Below are positions 1-7,388 of a stretch of 64,000 nucleotides of DNA, in pieces. The first letter of the stretch is position 1. Every line of letters starts with the position of its first letter. The notes below the pieces were generated by a model that was not told where the DNA came from, made no database searches, and was given only the letters and a program-made list of their open reading frames with translations. The DNA comes from TMED88 sp964515335 (GTDB taxonomy: Bacteria; Myxococcota_A; UBA9160; UBA4427): contig CAZETS010000023.1 in NCBI GenBank assembly GCA_964515335.1, positions 1-64,000 of the forward strand, in the 5' to 3' direction. Made by a program: the position numbers and the translations under genes.

Positions 1-9
1 GGGGAAGGC

Positions 10-1128
10 ATGGTGGGGTGGTCGGGAACGAAGCGAGTGGCTGGTTGGATCGCGGGGCTCGCGCTGCTGGCGCTCGTCGGGGCCTGCGCGGGGTCGGACC
101 CCGAGAGCGCTGGCTCGGCCACCGATGGGGCCGCCGCCAGGCCGGCCGCCGCCGGCGTCGATCGGGCCGTGCTGCGCGCACAGGGCCGGGCCATCTTCCG
201 CACTCTGCCCGCCACCGCCGCCACCCAGGCCCGACCCATGCCGGAGGCCCGCGTCGACCTCGGGCGCGCGCTCTACTACGACCCGCGGCTGTCGAAGAAC
301 CACGACATCTCGTGCAACTCCTGTCACCAGCTCGATGCTTTCGGGGTGGATGGACAGGCCACCTCGCCCGGCCACCGCGGCCAGCGCGGCGACCGGAACT
401 CGCCCACCAGCCTCAATGCCGCGCTCCACATCGCGCAGTTCTGGGACGGCCGCGCGTTCGACGTCGAGGCCCAGGCGAAGGGCCCGGTGCTGAACCCCAT
501 CGAGATGGCGATGCCGTCGGAGGACGCCGTGCTCGTCGTGCTGCGGTCGATTCCCGGCTACGCGCCGATGTTCGCGGCGGCCTTCCCCGGCGAGGCGGAC
601 CCGATCACCTACGACAACATGGCGATCGCGATCGGCGCCTTCGAACGCGGCCTGATCACGCCGTCCCGCTTCGACGCGTTCCTGGCCGGTGACGACACGG
701 CGCTGACCGACCAGGAAGTCGTGGGCCTGCAGGTCTTCGTCGGAAAGGGCTGCGTGATCTGTCACAACGGTCCCGCGATCGGCGGCGGGATGTACCGCAA
801 GCTCGGCCTCGCCAAGCCGTTCCCCACCGAGGACCCGGGGCGCTTCAACGTGACCGGCCGCGAAGAGGATCGGCACGTCTTCAAGGTGCCTTCCCTGCGC
901 AACGTGGCGAAGACCGGCCCGTGGTTCCACGACGGTTCGATCGAGGGGCTCGACGAGGCGGTGACCATCATGGCCCACCACCAGCTCGGGCTGACGCTCA
1001 CGCCGCAGGAGACGAGCGCCATCGTGGCATTCCTCGGCGCGCTCACCGGCGAGGTCGACGCCGACTACGTGGCGAAACCCGAGCTGCCGCCGAGCGGCCC
1101 CGACACGCCCGCGCCCGACCCGAGCTGA
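10..1128 (+). CDS. di-heme cytochrome c peroxidase (CcpA/MauG family) lipoprotein
   Basis: The 372-residue product carries two c-type heme sites, CNSCH at about residues 102-106 and CVICH at about 248-252. This pairing and spacing is typical of bacterial di-heme cytochrome c peroxidases and MauG-like enzymes, which reduce H2O2 or oxidise substrates in the periplasm with electrons from small cytochromes. The conserved FHDGS segment near 307-311 and the later MAHHQLG segment fit the electron-transfer heme domain. The N-terminus is a hydrophobic helix ending in the lipobox-like VGAC (Cys26), so the protein is probably membrane-anchored. The ATG at 10 lies only 10 bases into the window, so an upstream start cannot be excluded; a GGGGAAGG tract at 1-8 is too close to serve this ATG well. 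It converges on the LLM gene at 1139. The physiological substrate is unknown. Confidence 0.9.
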   Translation: MVGWSGTKRVAGWIAGLALLALVGACAGSDPESAGSATDGAAARPAAAGVDRAVLRAQGRAIFRTLPATAATQARPMPEARVDLGRALYYDPRLSKNHDISCNSCHQLDAFGVDGQATSPGHRGQRGDRNSPTSLNAALHIAQFWDGRAFDVEAQAKGPVLNPIEMAMPSEDAVLVVLRSIPGYAPMFAAAFPGEADPITYDNMAIAIGAFERGLITPSRFDAFLAGDDTALTDQEVVGLQVFVGKGCVICHNGPAIGGGMYRKLGLAKPFPTEDPGRFNVTGREEDRHVFKVPSLRNVAKTGPWFHDGSIEGLDEAVTIMAHHQLGLTLTPQETSAIVAFLGALTGEVDADYVAKPELPPSGPDTPAPDPS

Positions 1129-1142
1129 GCCGCTTGCCTCAG
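1125..1142. terminator. small hairpin joining two convergent stop codons
   Basis: CTGAG (1125-1129) pairs with CTCAG (1138-1142) across an 8-base loop. The arms contain the TGA of the peroxidase gene and the TGA (TCA on +) of the convergent LLM gene. TGA/TCA complementarity is automatic for facing TGA stops, so only two extra pairs support this. It is a weak candidate bidirectional terminator. Confidence 0.2.
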
Positions 1143-2080
1143 GCGGCGCCGAAGTGGTCCACGAGCCGCTCGCGGATCTCGCTCACGGCGTCGATGGTCT
1201 GCTCGGGCGAGCGGGCGACGCCCATCACGTTCAGGTCTCGGCAACCGGCCTCGACGTAGGGGGCGAGGAACTCGGCGATTCGCTCGGGGGGGCCGGAGGG
1301 GCTGTACTTCTCGAACGGCGCGAAGGGGATCCGGTACATCCCCTCCATGCGCCGCGCCAGCCGTTCGCGTGCGGCGGTGGCGTCGTCGCCCACGCCGGCC
1401 CACATCTGCAGGCCGTGCCGCCAGGAGACGTCGCGGCGGCCGGCCGCGTCGGCGAGGGCGTCGATCTCTGCGACCACCGCGCCGAAGCGACCGGGCGAGC
1501 ACCAGGCGGCGAGCCAGCCGTCGCCGAGCAGGGCCGCGCGCCGCACGGCGGCGCTCGAGCGGCCGCCGATCACCAGGGGCACCGCCGGATCCGGCGCGGG
1601 CAGCACGAGTGCGTCGCGGATCGTGAAGAACTCGCCCTCGAAGCTCGTCTTCTCGCCCGAGAGCAGCCCGCGCAGCACCTGCAGCGACTCGTCGGTGCGC
1701 CGCCCGCGGGTCTTCGGGTCGACGCCGCAGACCTCGATCTCGCGCCGGTCCTCACCGCCCACCCCCACGCCGAGCACGAGACGGCCCGGAGCCGACTCGC
1801 AGAGGCTCGCGATCTGGCGGGCGACCGGCGTCGGGTGCCGCAGCGCCAGCAGGTACACGCCGACGTACACGTCGAGGTGCTCGTTCAGCGCCGCGGCCGT
1901 GGCGGCCTGCAGCAGTCCGTCCATGCCCAGGCCCGTGTGGAAGCTCACGTGGTCGGCCATGAAGACGTGGTCGAGGCCGCCGGCCGCAGCGCGGTCGAGC
2001 AGCCGGCGGCGCTCGGCGTGGGGTCCCGTGAGCATCTCGCTGCTGGCGAGCGTGCCGACTCGCGGTGCTGTCTTGGGCAT
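1139..2080 (-). CDS. LLM-class flavin-dependent oxidoreductase (luciferase-like TIM barrel)
   Basis: This 313-residue protein looks like a bacterial luciferase-like monooxygenase or F420/FMN-dependent oxidoreductase. Visible family features are the early DHVFMADHVSF strand-loop, the RLVLGVGVGGEDRRE segment and the PLVIGGRSSAAVRRAALLGDGWL segment, which in this fold line the flavin pocket. It starts with ATG at 2080; a GGAG lies six bases upstream. It lies 75 bases downstream of the TonB-dependent receptor on the same strand and may be co-transcribed with it. The context suggests processing of a substrate imported by that receptor. Whether the cofactor is FMN or F420 cannot be decided from the sequence alone. 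Confidence 0.85.
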   Translation of the reverse strand: MPKTAPRVGTLASSEMLTGPHAERRRLLDRAAAGGLDHVFMADHVSFHTGLGMDGLLQAATAAALNEHLDVYVGVYLLALRHPTPVARQIASLCESAPGRLVLGVGVGGEDRREIEVCGVDPKTRGRRTDESLQVLRGLLSGEKTSFEGEFFTIRDALVLPAPDPAVPLVIGGRSSAAVRRAALLGDGWLAAWCSPGRFGAVVAEIDALADAAGRRDVSWRHGLQMWAGVGDDATAARERLARRMEGMYRIPFAPFEKYSPSGPPERIAEFLAPYVEAGCRDLNVMGVARSPEQTIDAVSEIRERLVDHFGAA

Positions 2081-2093
2081 CTCCGGCTCCGCT

Positions 2094-2111
2094 TCGTTCG
2101 AATCGTTCGAG
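2094..2111. repeat. 9-bp tandem repeat between receptor and LLM gene
   Basis: Two adjacent 9-mers, TCGTTCGAA and TCGTTCGAG, sit just upstream of the LLM start codon in the 75-base gap after the TonB receptor gene. A TTCGAA palindrome spans their junction. It could be an operator half-site pair or chance. Confidence 0.35.
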
Positions 2112-2155
2112 AGGGGTGGGGGCGCGAACGATCAGGATAGCGGCGGTGGCGTGGC

Positions 2156-4585
2156 TCAGAAGCGGATGCGCACCGTGCCGCCGTACTGCCGGGGGGGCGC
2201 CGCCACGGTCGCGTAGCCGCTGATGATCGGGACGTCGAAGCCGGTGACGAGATAGTTGGCGTTGGTCGTGTTGGTGACCCAGAAGACCAGCTCCCAGAGC
2301 TCGTCCTCGGCGCGCAGGCCGGCGTGGAGGTTCAGCAGGTGGTAGCCCGGCTGCAGGAGGTTCGGATCGAGGTCCTGTGAGAGGTACTGCTTGGCGGTGT
2401 ACGTGTAGTCGCCGCGCACGAACCACAGGGCGGGACGCCCGGGGATCGGCCGCTCGTAGGTGCTGGTCGCCGTGACGGTCCAGCGCGGGGCGTTGTCCAG
2501 GACCCTGCCGGAGAGGTCCTGGCTGCAGTCCAGAGCGTTCCCGCAGATGAGCAAGGCGGGCACGACCGGATTCAGGGCCTTCGCCAGGGCCACCTGGTTC
2601 GGCACCGTGTTGTCGGCCCCCTTGAATTCGTCGTACTCGGCGATGTTCAGGCCGACCTGCAGGCCGATGCTCCAGTGCTCGTGCCAGTCGGGCCGGTAGA
2701 ACAGATCCGACTCGAAGCCGTAGCTGAACAGGCGGCCGGCGTTGCGCACGTTGATCGCGGCGCCGTCGAACAACTGCGCCTGGAAATCGTCGTAGTCGGT
2801 GAAGTACGCCGTCAGGTTGGCGGTGAGCTGGCGGTCGAGCCACTGGGTGCGCGCGCCGGCCTCGTAGCTGAGTGACTGCTCGTCCTGGAATTCCGTCTGG
2901 TTGTTCGCGACGCACAGCTGGTTGAAGCCGCCGGACTTGAAGCCGTTGGCGAAGCTCGCATAGACCATCACGTCGTCGACGGGCCGGTAGCGCAGGATCG
3001 CGCGGCCCTGGACGTTGGTGACGCTTCGCGTTTCGTCGAGCGGGAGCTGCGGGCAGAGGATCGGCGGCGCCACCTGGATCGGCGGCGGCACGGTGGTGCT
3101 CTGACCGACCCGCGTCTTGCGTTCGTAGGTCACGCGCAGTCCGCCGGTGAACTCGAGATCGTCGATCAGGGTGACCGTTCCCTCGCCGTAGGCCGCCGCA
3201 CTGAGCGTGTCGTGCTGGTTGTCGTTGATGTTGTTGGTCGGGGTCGTGAAGATGAGCGCCGGCAGACCGCCGACCTGGGCCGCGGCGTCCACCATCCCCT
3301 GCTCCCAGCCGTTGCGGTCGAGGGTGGACATGTCCATGTAGAAGAGGAAGAGCCCCGCCTGGTACTCGAACCGGTTCCACTGGGGCGAAACCACCGTCAG
3401 CTCGCTCGAGTACTGGTCGAGGTCGACATCCTGGAAGGCGATCACGCCGTCGAACTGCGAGAAGTCGCCGTCGAAGCGGCTGTCGGTCGAGTAGGTCCGC
3501 CACGCGTTCAGCCAGCGGAGGTCGTACTCGCCCAACGTGAAGTCGGTGTCGAGCGACACGCCCCCGTTCTTGACGATGTTCCTGGGCGACACGCTGGCGC
3601 CGACGATCCGGTCGAAGGGATCCGCGTTGGGAAGCGGCACGCCCGTCGTGGCCGAGAAGGCGCCGAACGGGATGTCGGTGAGCGAAGGGCCGTTCGGCTT
3701 GTAGTCGAGGATGTCGGCGACGAAGCTGCGGGTGTTCTGCTCGCTGTAATCGCCGATCAGCTCGAAGGACAGCACGTCGCTCACGTCCCACGCGATCTTG
3801 CCGCGAACGCCGTACTGATCGGCGTTGTTGACCCGCTGGTTGTCGACGCGATTCAGGTCGAACCCGTCGCGCTTGACCTTGTAGCCCGACAGGCGCACCG
3901 CCAGCCTGTCGTCGATGATGGGGGCGTTGACCGAGCCGCGGAACTGCATGTCGTCGTAGTTGCCGATCTTCGACTCGAGAAAAGTCTCGTACTCGTAGCT
4001 CGGCCTCTTGGTGAGCACGTTGATCGCGCCGGCGGCGGTGTTCTTCCCGAAGAGCGTACCCTGCGGCCCGCGCAGCACTTCGACCCGTTCGATGTCGAGC
4101 AGGTCGCCGACGCTCATGCCGGCCCGGCCCTGGTAGACCCCGTCGATGAAGACGCCCACACTCGGGTCGATGCCCGCGTTGTTGCCCACCGAGCCGATCC
4201 CGCGGATGCGGATGCTGGTCGAGCGCGTGTCGGTGACGGGACGGATCTGCAGGTTGGGCACGAACTGCTGCAGCTGGGTGAACTGCGTGATGCCGGCTTC
4301 GACGATCGTCTCCGAGCCGAGGGCGGTGATCGAGATCGGGACGTCCTGGATGTTCTGGGCCCGCTTGGTGGCGGTGACGGTGAACTCCTCGACGTCCTCG
4401 AGCGCCTGCTCTTCGTACATCGCGTCGCCGAGTGCCGGGTCGAACTCGCTCGGGCCGGCCACCTCGGTCGAGTCTTCGAGGGGCGCTCCCTCCGCGCCCT
4501 GGCCGGCGTCCTGGGCGAAGGCGGCAACGGGACATGCGGCCACAGCCAACAGGACCAGCCCCCCGATCAGACGCGACCTCTTCAT
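2156..4585 (-). CDS. TonB-dependent outer-membrane receptor
   Basis: The 809-residue product starts with a clear signal peptide (hydrophobic stretch ending AAFAQ). A TonB-box-like EEFTVTATKRAQNIQDVPISI follows near residues 67-87, then the plug domain (LRGPQGTLFGKNTAAGAINV) and a long barrel ending in the terminal aromatic signature (GTVRIRF). Plug wording and length are those of the large family used for siderophores, vitamins and also sterol- or aromatic-type substrates, so the ligand cannot be named. The ATG at 4585 is preceded by a GAGGGGG ribosome-binding tract. It is divergent from an AraC regulator at 4735 and followed by an LLM oxidoreductase, which suggests regulated uptake coupled to oxidation. 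Confidence 0.95.
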   Translation of the reverse strand: MKRSRLIGGLVLLAVAACPVAAFAQDAGQGAEGAPLEDSTEVAGPSEFDPALGDAMYEEQALEDVEEFTVTATKRAQNIQDVPISITALGSETIVEAGITQFTQLQQFVPNLQIRPVTDTRSTSIRIRGIGSVGNNAGIDPSVGVFIDGVYQGRAGMSVGDLLDIERVEVLRGPQGTLFGKNTAAGAINVLTKRPSYEYETFLESKIGNYDDMQFRGSVNAPIIDDRLAVRLSGYKVKRDGFDLNRVDNQRVNNADQYGVRGKIAWDVSDVLSFELIGDYSEQNTRSFVADILDYKPNGPSLTDIPFGAFSATTGVPLPNADPFDRIVGASVSPRNIVKNGGVSLDTDFTLGEYDLRWLNAWRTYSTDSRFDGDFSQFDGVIAFQDVDLDQYSSELTVVSPQWNRFEYQAGLFLFYMDMSTLDRNGWEQGMVDAAAQVGGLPALIFTTPTNNINDNQHDTLSAAAYGEGTVTLIDDLEFTGGLRVTYERKTRVGQSTTVPPPIQVAPPILCPQLPLDETRSVTNVQGRAILRYRPVDDVMVYASFANGFKSGGFNQLCVANNQTEFQDEQSLSYEAGARTQWLDRQLTANLTAYFTDYDDFQAQLFDGAAINVRNAGRLFSYGFESDLFYRPDWHEHWSIGLQVGLNIAEYDEFKGADNTVPNQVALAKALNPVVPALLICGNALDCSQDLSGRVLDNAPRWTVTATSTYERPIPGRPALWFVRGDYTYTAKQYLSQDLDPNLLQPGYHLLNLHAGLRAEDELWELVFWVTNTTNANYLVTGFDVPIISGYATVAAPPRQYGGTVRIRF

Positions 4586-4734
4586 AACGCCCCCTCGTTT
4601 CGGCTGCGTTCCACCTCCCCCCGAGGAGGTCCACTTGGGAGGATAGTGATCAGAGCCGCCCGAAATTCATATCCCCAACCGCGACGGATCCGTATAGAAT
4701 CCCATTGATGATCCAAGCGAGGTGATGTGGCCCC
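4586..4734. promoter_or_regulatory. divergent promoter region, TonB receptor / AraC regulator
   Basis: The 149-base gap separates two divergent genes and is visibly richer in A/T than its surroundings. A TATAGAAT stretch at 4693-4700 is a reasonable -10 candidate for the AraC-family gene; no matching -35 stands out. An AraC-family regulator binding here could control both directions. This is inference from position. Confidence 0.35.
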
Positions 4735-5604
4735 ATGTCAATCATCTTTCCGAGTGTCGCCGAGTCCCTGAATGTTCGTTTGTTTTCGGCAGGTTGCATC
4801 CGTGTGGCCGATTGGTGGACTGAGACCGATCGCCTCCGCGACTTCTGGCGTTTGTATCGGAACGAGCACGACGGTGCCGGTCTGCGGATCGGGTCGCGGC
4901 TCTTCCCGATGCCGGCCGGGCGCATCGTCGTCGTGCCGGCCGGACTCGACTTCCAGGCCACCCTCGAGGCGCCGGTCGAGCAGTTCTTCCTGCAGTTCGA
5001 GTTCGTCGGTTGGCCCGCGCCTGCCGCGCTCGAGGTCGTGCCGGGGCCGGTGGCGTTGGCGCCCGACGAGGAGCGGGATGCGCTCGCCCGCGCGCTTCGC
5101 GACGAGGTTCGCGACGTAGCGGAGATCGAGCCGATCCTCGCCAGCCGCATCAAGGCGCTGATCCACCTGTCCACCGCCGAGCTGCTGCGGAGCGTCCCCG
5201 AGGAGAACGCGATGCGCTTCCTGAGCATCGCCGAGGGACGCCAGGAGCTGCTGGCGGTGCTGCAGTACATCGACGAGCACATCGAGCAGCCGATGTCCAA
5301 CGCCCGCCTCGCCGAGATCGCCCTGGCGAGCGAGTCGCGTTTCATCCGCCGCTTCCGCGAGGCCACGGGTCGCACGCCGGCCCGTTACGTCCAGGACCGG
5401 CGGGTCCGGCGCGCGGCCGAGCTGCTGGTTTCGAGCGACCAGACGATCGACCAGATCGCCGACTCCTGCGGGTTCGCGAACCGGTACTACTTCACGCGTG
5501 TCTTCGCACAGCGCATGGGCTGTCCGCCTGCCAGGTATCGCACCGACCGGCCGTACATCCCGAGTCAGGACGCCGCGCAGGCCCCTAGTCCGCCAGCGGC
5601 TTGA
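4735..5604 (+). CDS. AraC-family transcriptional regulator
   Basis: The 289-residue protein ends in a double helix-turn-helix AraC/XylS DNA-binding domain, roughly residues 180-275. The second recognition region reads IDQIADSCGFANRYYFTRVF, the classic AraC signature. The N-terminal 150 residues look like a small-molecule-sensing cupin-type domain. The ATG at 4735 has only a GAGG about a dozen bases upstream. The gene is divergent from the TonB receptor and overlaps the 3' end of the convergent second LLM gene by 20 bases. The likely role is control of the flanking receptor and oxidoreductases in response to their substrate. Confidence 0.92.
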   Translation: MSIIFPSVAESLNVRLFSAGCIRVADWWTETDRLRDFWRLYRNEHDGAGLRIGSRLFPMPAGRIVVVPAGLDFQATLEAPVEQFFLQFEFVGWPAPAALEVVPGPVALAPDEERDALARALRDEVRDVAEIEPILASRIKALIHLSTAELLRSVPEENAMRFLSIAEGRQELLAVLQYIDEHIEQPMSNARLAEIALASESRFIRRFREATGRTPARYVQDRRVRRAAELLVSSDQTIDQIADSCGFANRYYFTRVFAQRMGCPPARYRTDRPYIPSQDAAQAPSPPAA

Positions 5605-6454
5605 CGACGCGTTCGCCGAACTCGGCCAGCCTGTCCAGGCCGCCGGGGCCGGCGAAGAAGAACGCCGGCACCATTGCCCGCTCGACGCCCTGCTCGCGCA
5701 TGCGCGCCGCGCAGGCCTCCGGGTCGCCGAGTTCGGCGAAGATCGCGTGGATGCGGATCTCGTCGCGCGAACGCCCCTGCCGGTCGGCCTCGCGGCCGAG
5801 GGCCTCGATCAGGCTCGACAGCTCTTTCGGATCGGTCGTGCCCGGGAAGTATCCGTCGGCGATGCGGACCGCCCGGCGTATGGCGGCGGGTGTGTCGCCG
5901 CCGACGAGGATCGGGATGGCGCCGTCGACGGGCCGCGGGCTGCAGGTCGCCGGTGCGAAGTCGACGAACTCGCCGTGGAACTCGGCTCCGGGGCCGGCCC
6001 ACAGCGCCTTCATGGCAGCGACGTACTCGTCGTTGCGGGCGCCGCGTCGCTCCCAGGGAACGCCCAGCGCCTCGAACTCCTCCGCGAGCCAGCCGACGCC
6101 CAGGCCGAGCTCGACGCGCCCGCCGGTCAGCGAATCCAGCGTCGCAAGCTCCTTGGCGAGCACGACCGGGTTTCGCTGGGGAACGATCAGGATGCAGGTC
6201 CCCACTCGAACGGTCGGCGCGGCGGCGGCCACGTAGGCGAGCCAGATCAGCGGATCGGGGATCGGCGTGTCGGGCTCGCCCGGCATCTCGCCGTCCGCCG
6301 TGTACGGGTAGGGGGAGGAGATGCTGTTCGGCACGATGACGTGCTCGCCGCCCCACACCGAGTCGAAGCCGGCCGCTTCGGCCTGACGGGTGATCTCGAG
6401 TGCGGACGAAGGATCCGTCCCCACACTGCTCGCGAACGCTAGACCGAACTTCAC
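5585..6454 (-). CDS. LLM-class F420-dependent oxidoreductase (TIGR03619-like)
   Basis: The 289 residues begin MKFGLAF, with the VWGGEHVIVP motif near 33-42, the strand VRVGTCILIVPQRNPVVLAKELATLD, the GGRVELGLGVGWLAEEFEALGVPW segment and PILVGGDTPAAIRRAVRIADGY. This order is characteristic of the F420-dependent LLM subfamily TIGR03619. The start is GTG at 6454 with an AGGAG five bases upstream. It is on the opposite side of the AraC gene from the receptor and overlaps that gene tail-to-tail by 20 bases. Two LLM enzymes flanking one receptor and regulator suggest a shared oxidative pathway. F420 use is inferred from family resemblance only. Confidence 0.88.
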   Translation of the reverse strand: MKFGLAFASSVGTDPSSALEITRQAEAAGFDSVWGGEHVIVPNSISSPYPYTADGEMPGEPDTPIPDPLIWLAYVAAAAPTVRVGTCILIVPQRNPVVLAKELATLDSLTGGRVELGLGVGWLAEEFEALGVPWERRGARNDEYVAAMKALWAGPGAEFHGEFVDFAPATCSPRPVDGAIPILVGGDTPAAIRRAVRIADGYFPGTTDPKELSSLIEALGREADRQGRSRDEIRIHAIFAELGDPEACAARMREQGVERAMVPAFFFAGPGGLDRLAEFGERVVKPLAD

Positions 6455-6658
6455 GCTGCTCCTCCGAGGTGTCGATGTGCCGCAAGATCATATCCGGCGT
6501 GTGCGGTGATCTTTCCGATCCGACAAAGCTTCGCCGCGATCGGACACGGCGCCCGCGGGCACTCGAAGGAGTTGCGGTACGGGCGGCTCGTTTCACTGGA
6601 CAAGCGGAGCACACTCGTTGGATGATGGGGCAGATTGCCAAAGAGGAGGGCTCATCCG
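6455..6658. promoter_or_regulatory. divergent intergenic region, LLM gene / PEP-CTERM gene
   Basis: The 204 bases separate divergent genes. The ribosome-binding site AGAGGAGGG at 6642-6650 serves the + strand gene at an 8-base spacing. I looked for a sigma-54 type GG-N10-GC element, often used by PEP-CTERM genes, and found none with correct spacing. Confidence 0.35.
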
Positions 6659-7339
6659 ATGAAGCCGATCTGCTTCGCATCGACGCTCGTGGTGGTGTTC
6701 CTGTTGGGGGCCGGGACAGCCGGCGCGGGGCACCTCACGGCCACCTACGATCTGGCGGGCAGCACGGTCCAGACGACGACACCGCTCGGCACGTTCACCG
6801 ATCCCCTGTCGGGCACCGTCACGATCGTCTATGTGACGGCCACCGAGTTCGAGACGCCGAGCGTGGGATTCATCAAGTCGGGTGCGCAGCACCTGACGAT
6901 CAACCAGCCCAGCCCGGGCGTGCTCACGCTGACGGGCACCGCCGACACGACGTGGGGAAGCGCGCCTGCAACACTGAGCGGCACCACCTTCTCCCAGGCC
7001 AGCGGCACGACCGGCGACACGACGGGGTTCCTGCACTGCTTCGGCGGCCTGTGCGGCCTGGCGGGCTTCACGGCCTCGGTTCCCCTGCCGCAGACGCGGA
7101 CGGCACCGGTCACGCTGCCGCCGCTGGTCTTCACGAGCGGGAACGCGGGCGTAGGCAACTTCACGGGGATGGGCACCGGTATCGTGACGACGCCGGCGAC
7201 GGTCACGGTGGTCAGCAGCTATGTCGGCACCGAGATCAGCCGCACCTTCGTTCCCGAGCCCGGCGCGCTTCCCATGCTGGCGGCGGGAATCGTCTGCCTC
7301 GGCCGGCTCGGATCGCGAAGGGCGAGAAGGCGGCGATAG
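6659..7339 (+). CDS. PEP-CTERM sorting-domain protein of unknown function
   Basis: The 226-residue product has a signal peptide (MKPICFASTLVVVFLLGAGTAG), a Thr/Val/Gly-rich beta body with no recognisable domain, and a C-terminal VPEPGALPMLAAG-hydrophobic-RRARRRR tail. The tail matches the PEP-CTERM signal (Pro-Glu-Pro, transmembrane helix, basic end) handled by exosortases. The start at 6659 is chosen because a strong AGAGGAGGG precedes it by 8 bases and it begins the signal peptide exactly; an in-frame ATG eight codons earlier is less likely. The protein is probably exported and attached to the cell surface or extracellular matrix. No exosortase lies in this window. Confidence 0.8.
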   Translation: MKPICFASTLVVVFLLGAGTAGAGHLTATYDLAGSTVQTTTPLGTFTDPLSGTVTIVYVTATEFETPSVGFIKSGAQHLTINQPSPGVLTLTGTADTTWGSAPATLSGTTFSQASGTTGDTTGFLHCFGGLCGLAGFTASVPLPQTRTAPVTLPPLVFTSGNAGVGNFTGMGTGIVTTPATVTVVSSYVGTEISRTFVPEPGALPMLAAGIVCLGRLGSRRARRRR

Positions 7340-7388
7340 CGGTTCGTTCGAGAGTTCCTCGGCGGGCGACCAGCGGAGACTCGTCCCC

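Noticed and set aside
2094..2111. GTTCGAATC near a possible tRNA T-loop
   Set aside because: No acceptor, D or anticodon stems can be drawn around it; it is part of a 9-bp tandem repeat.
1752..4634. A long - strand frame overlapping the TonB receptor in another phase
   Set aside because: The TonB receptor frame has plug, barrel and terminal Phe; this one shows only Arg/Ala/Pro-rich sequence, a G/C-bias shadow.
6455..6658. Sigma-54 promoter ahead of the PEP-CTERM gene
   Set aside because: GG and GC pairs occur but with 8 or 9 rather than 10 bases between them.
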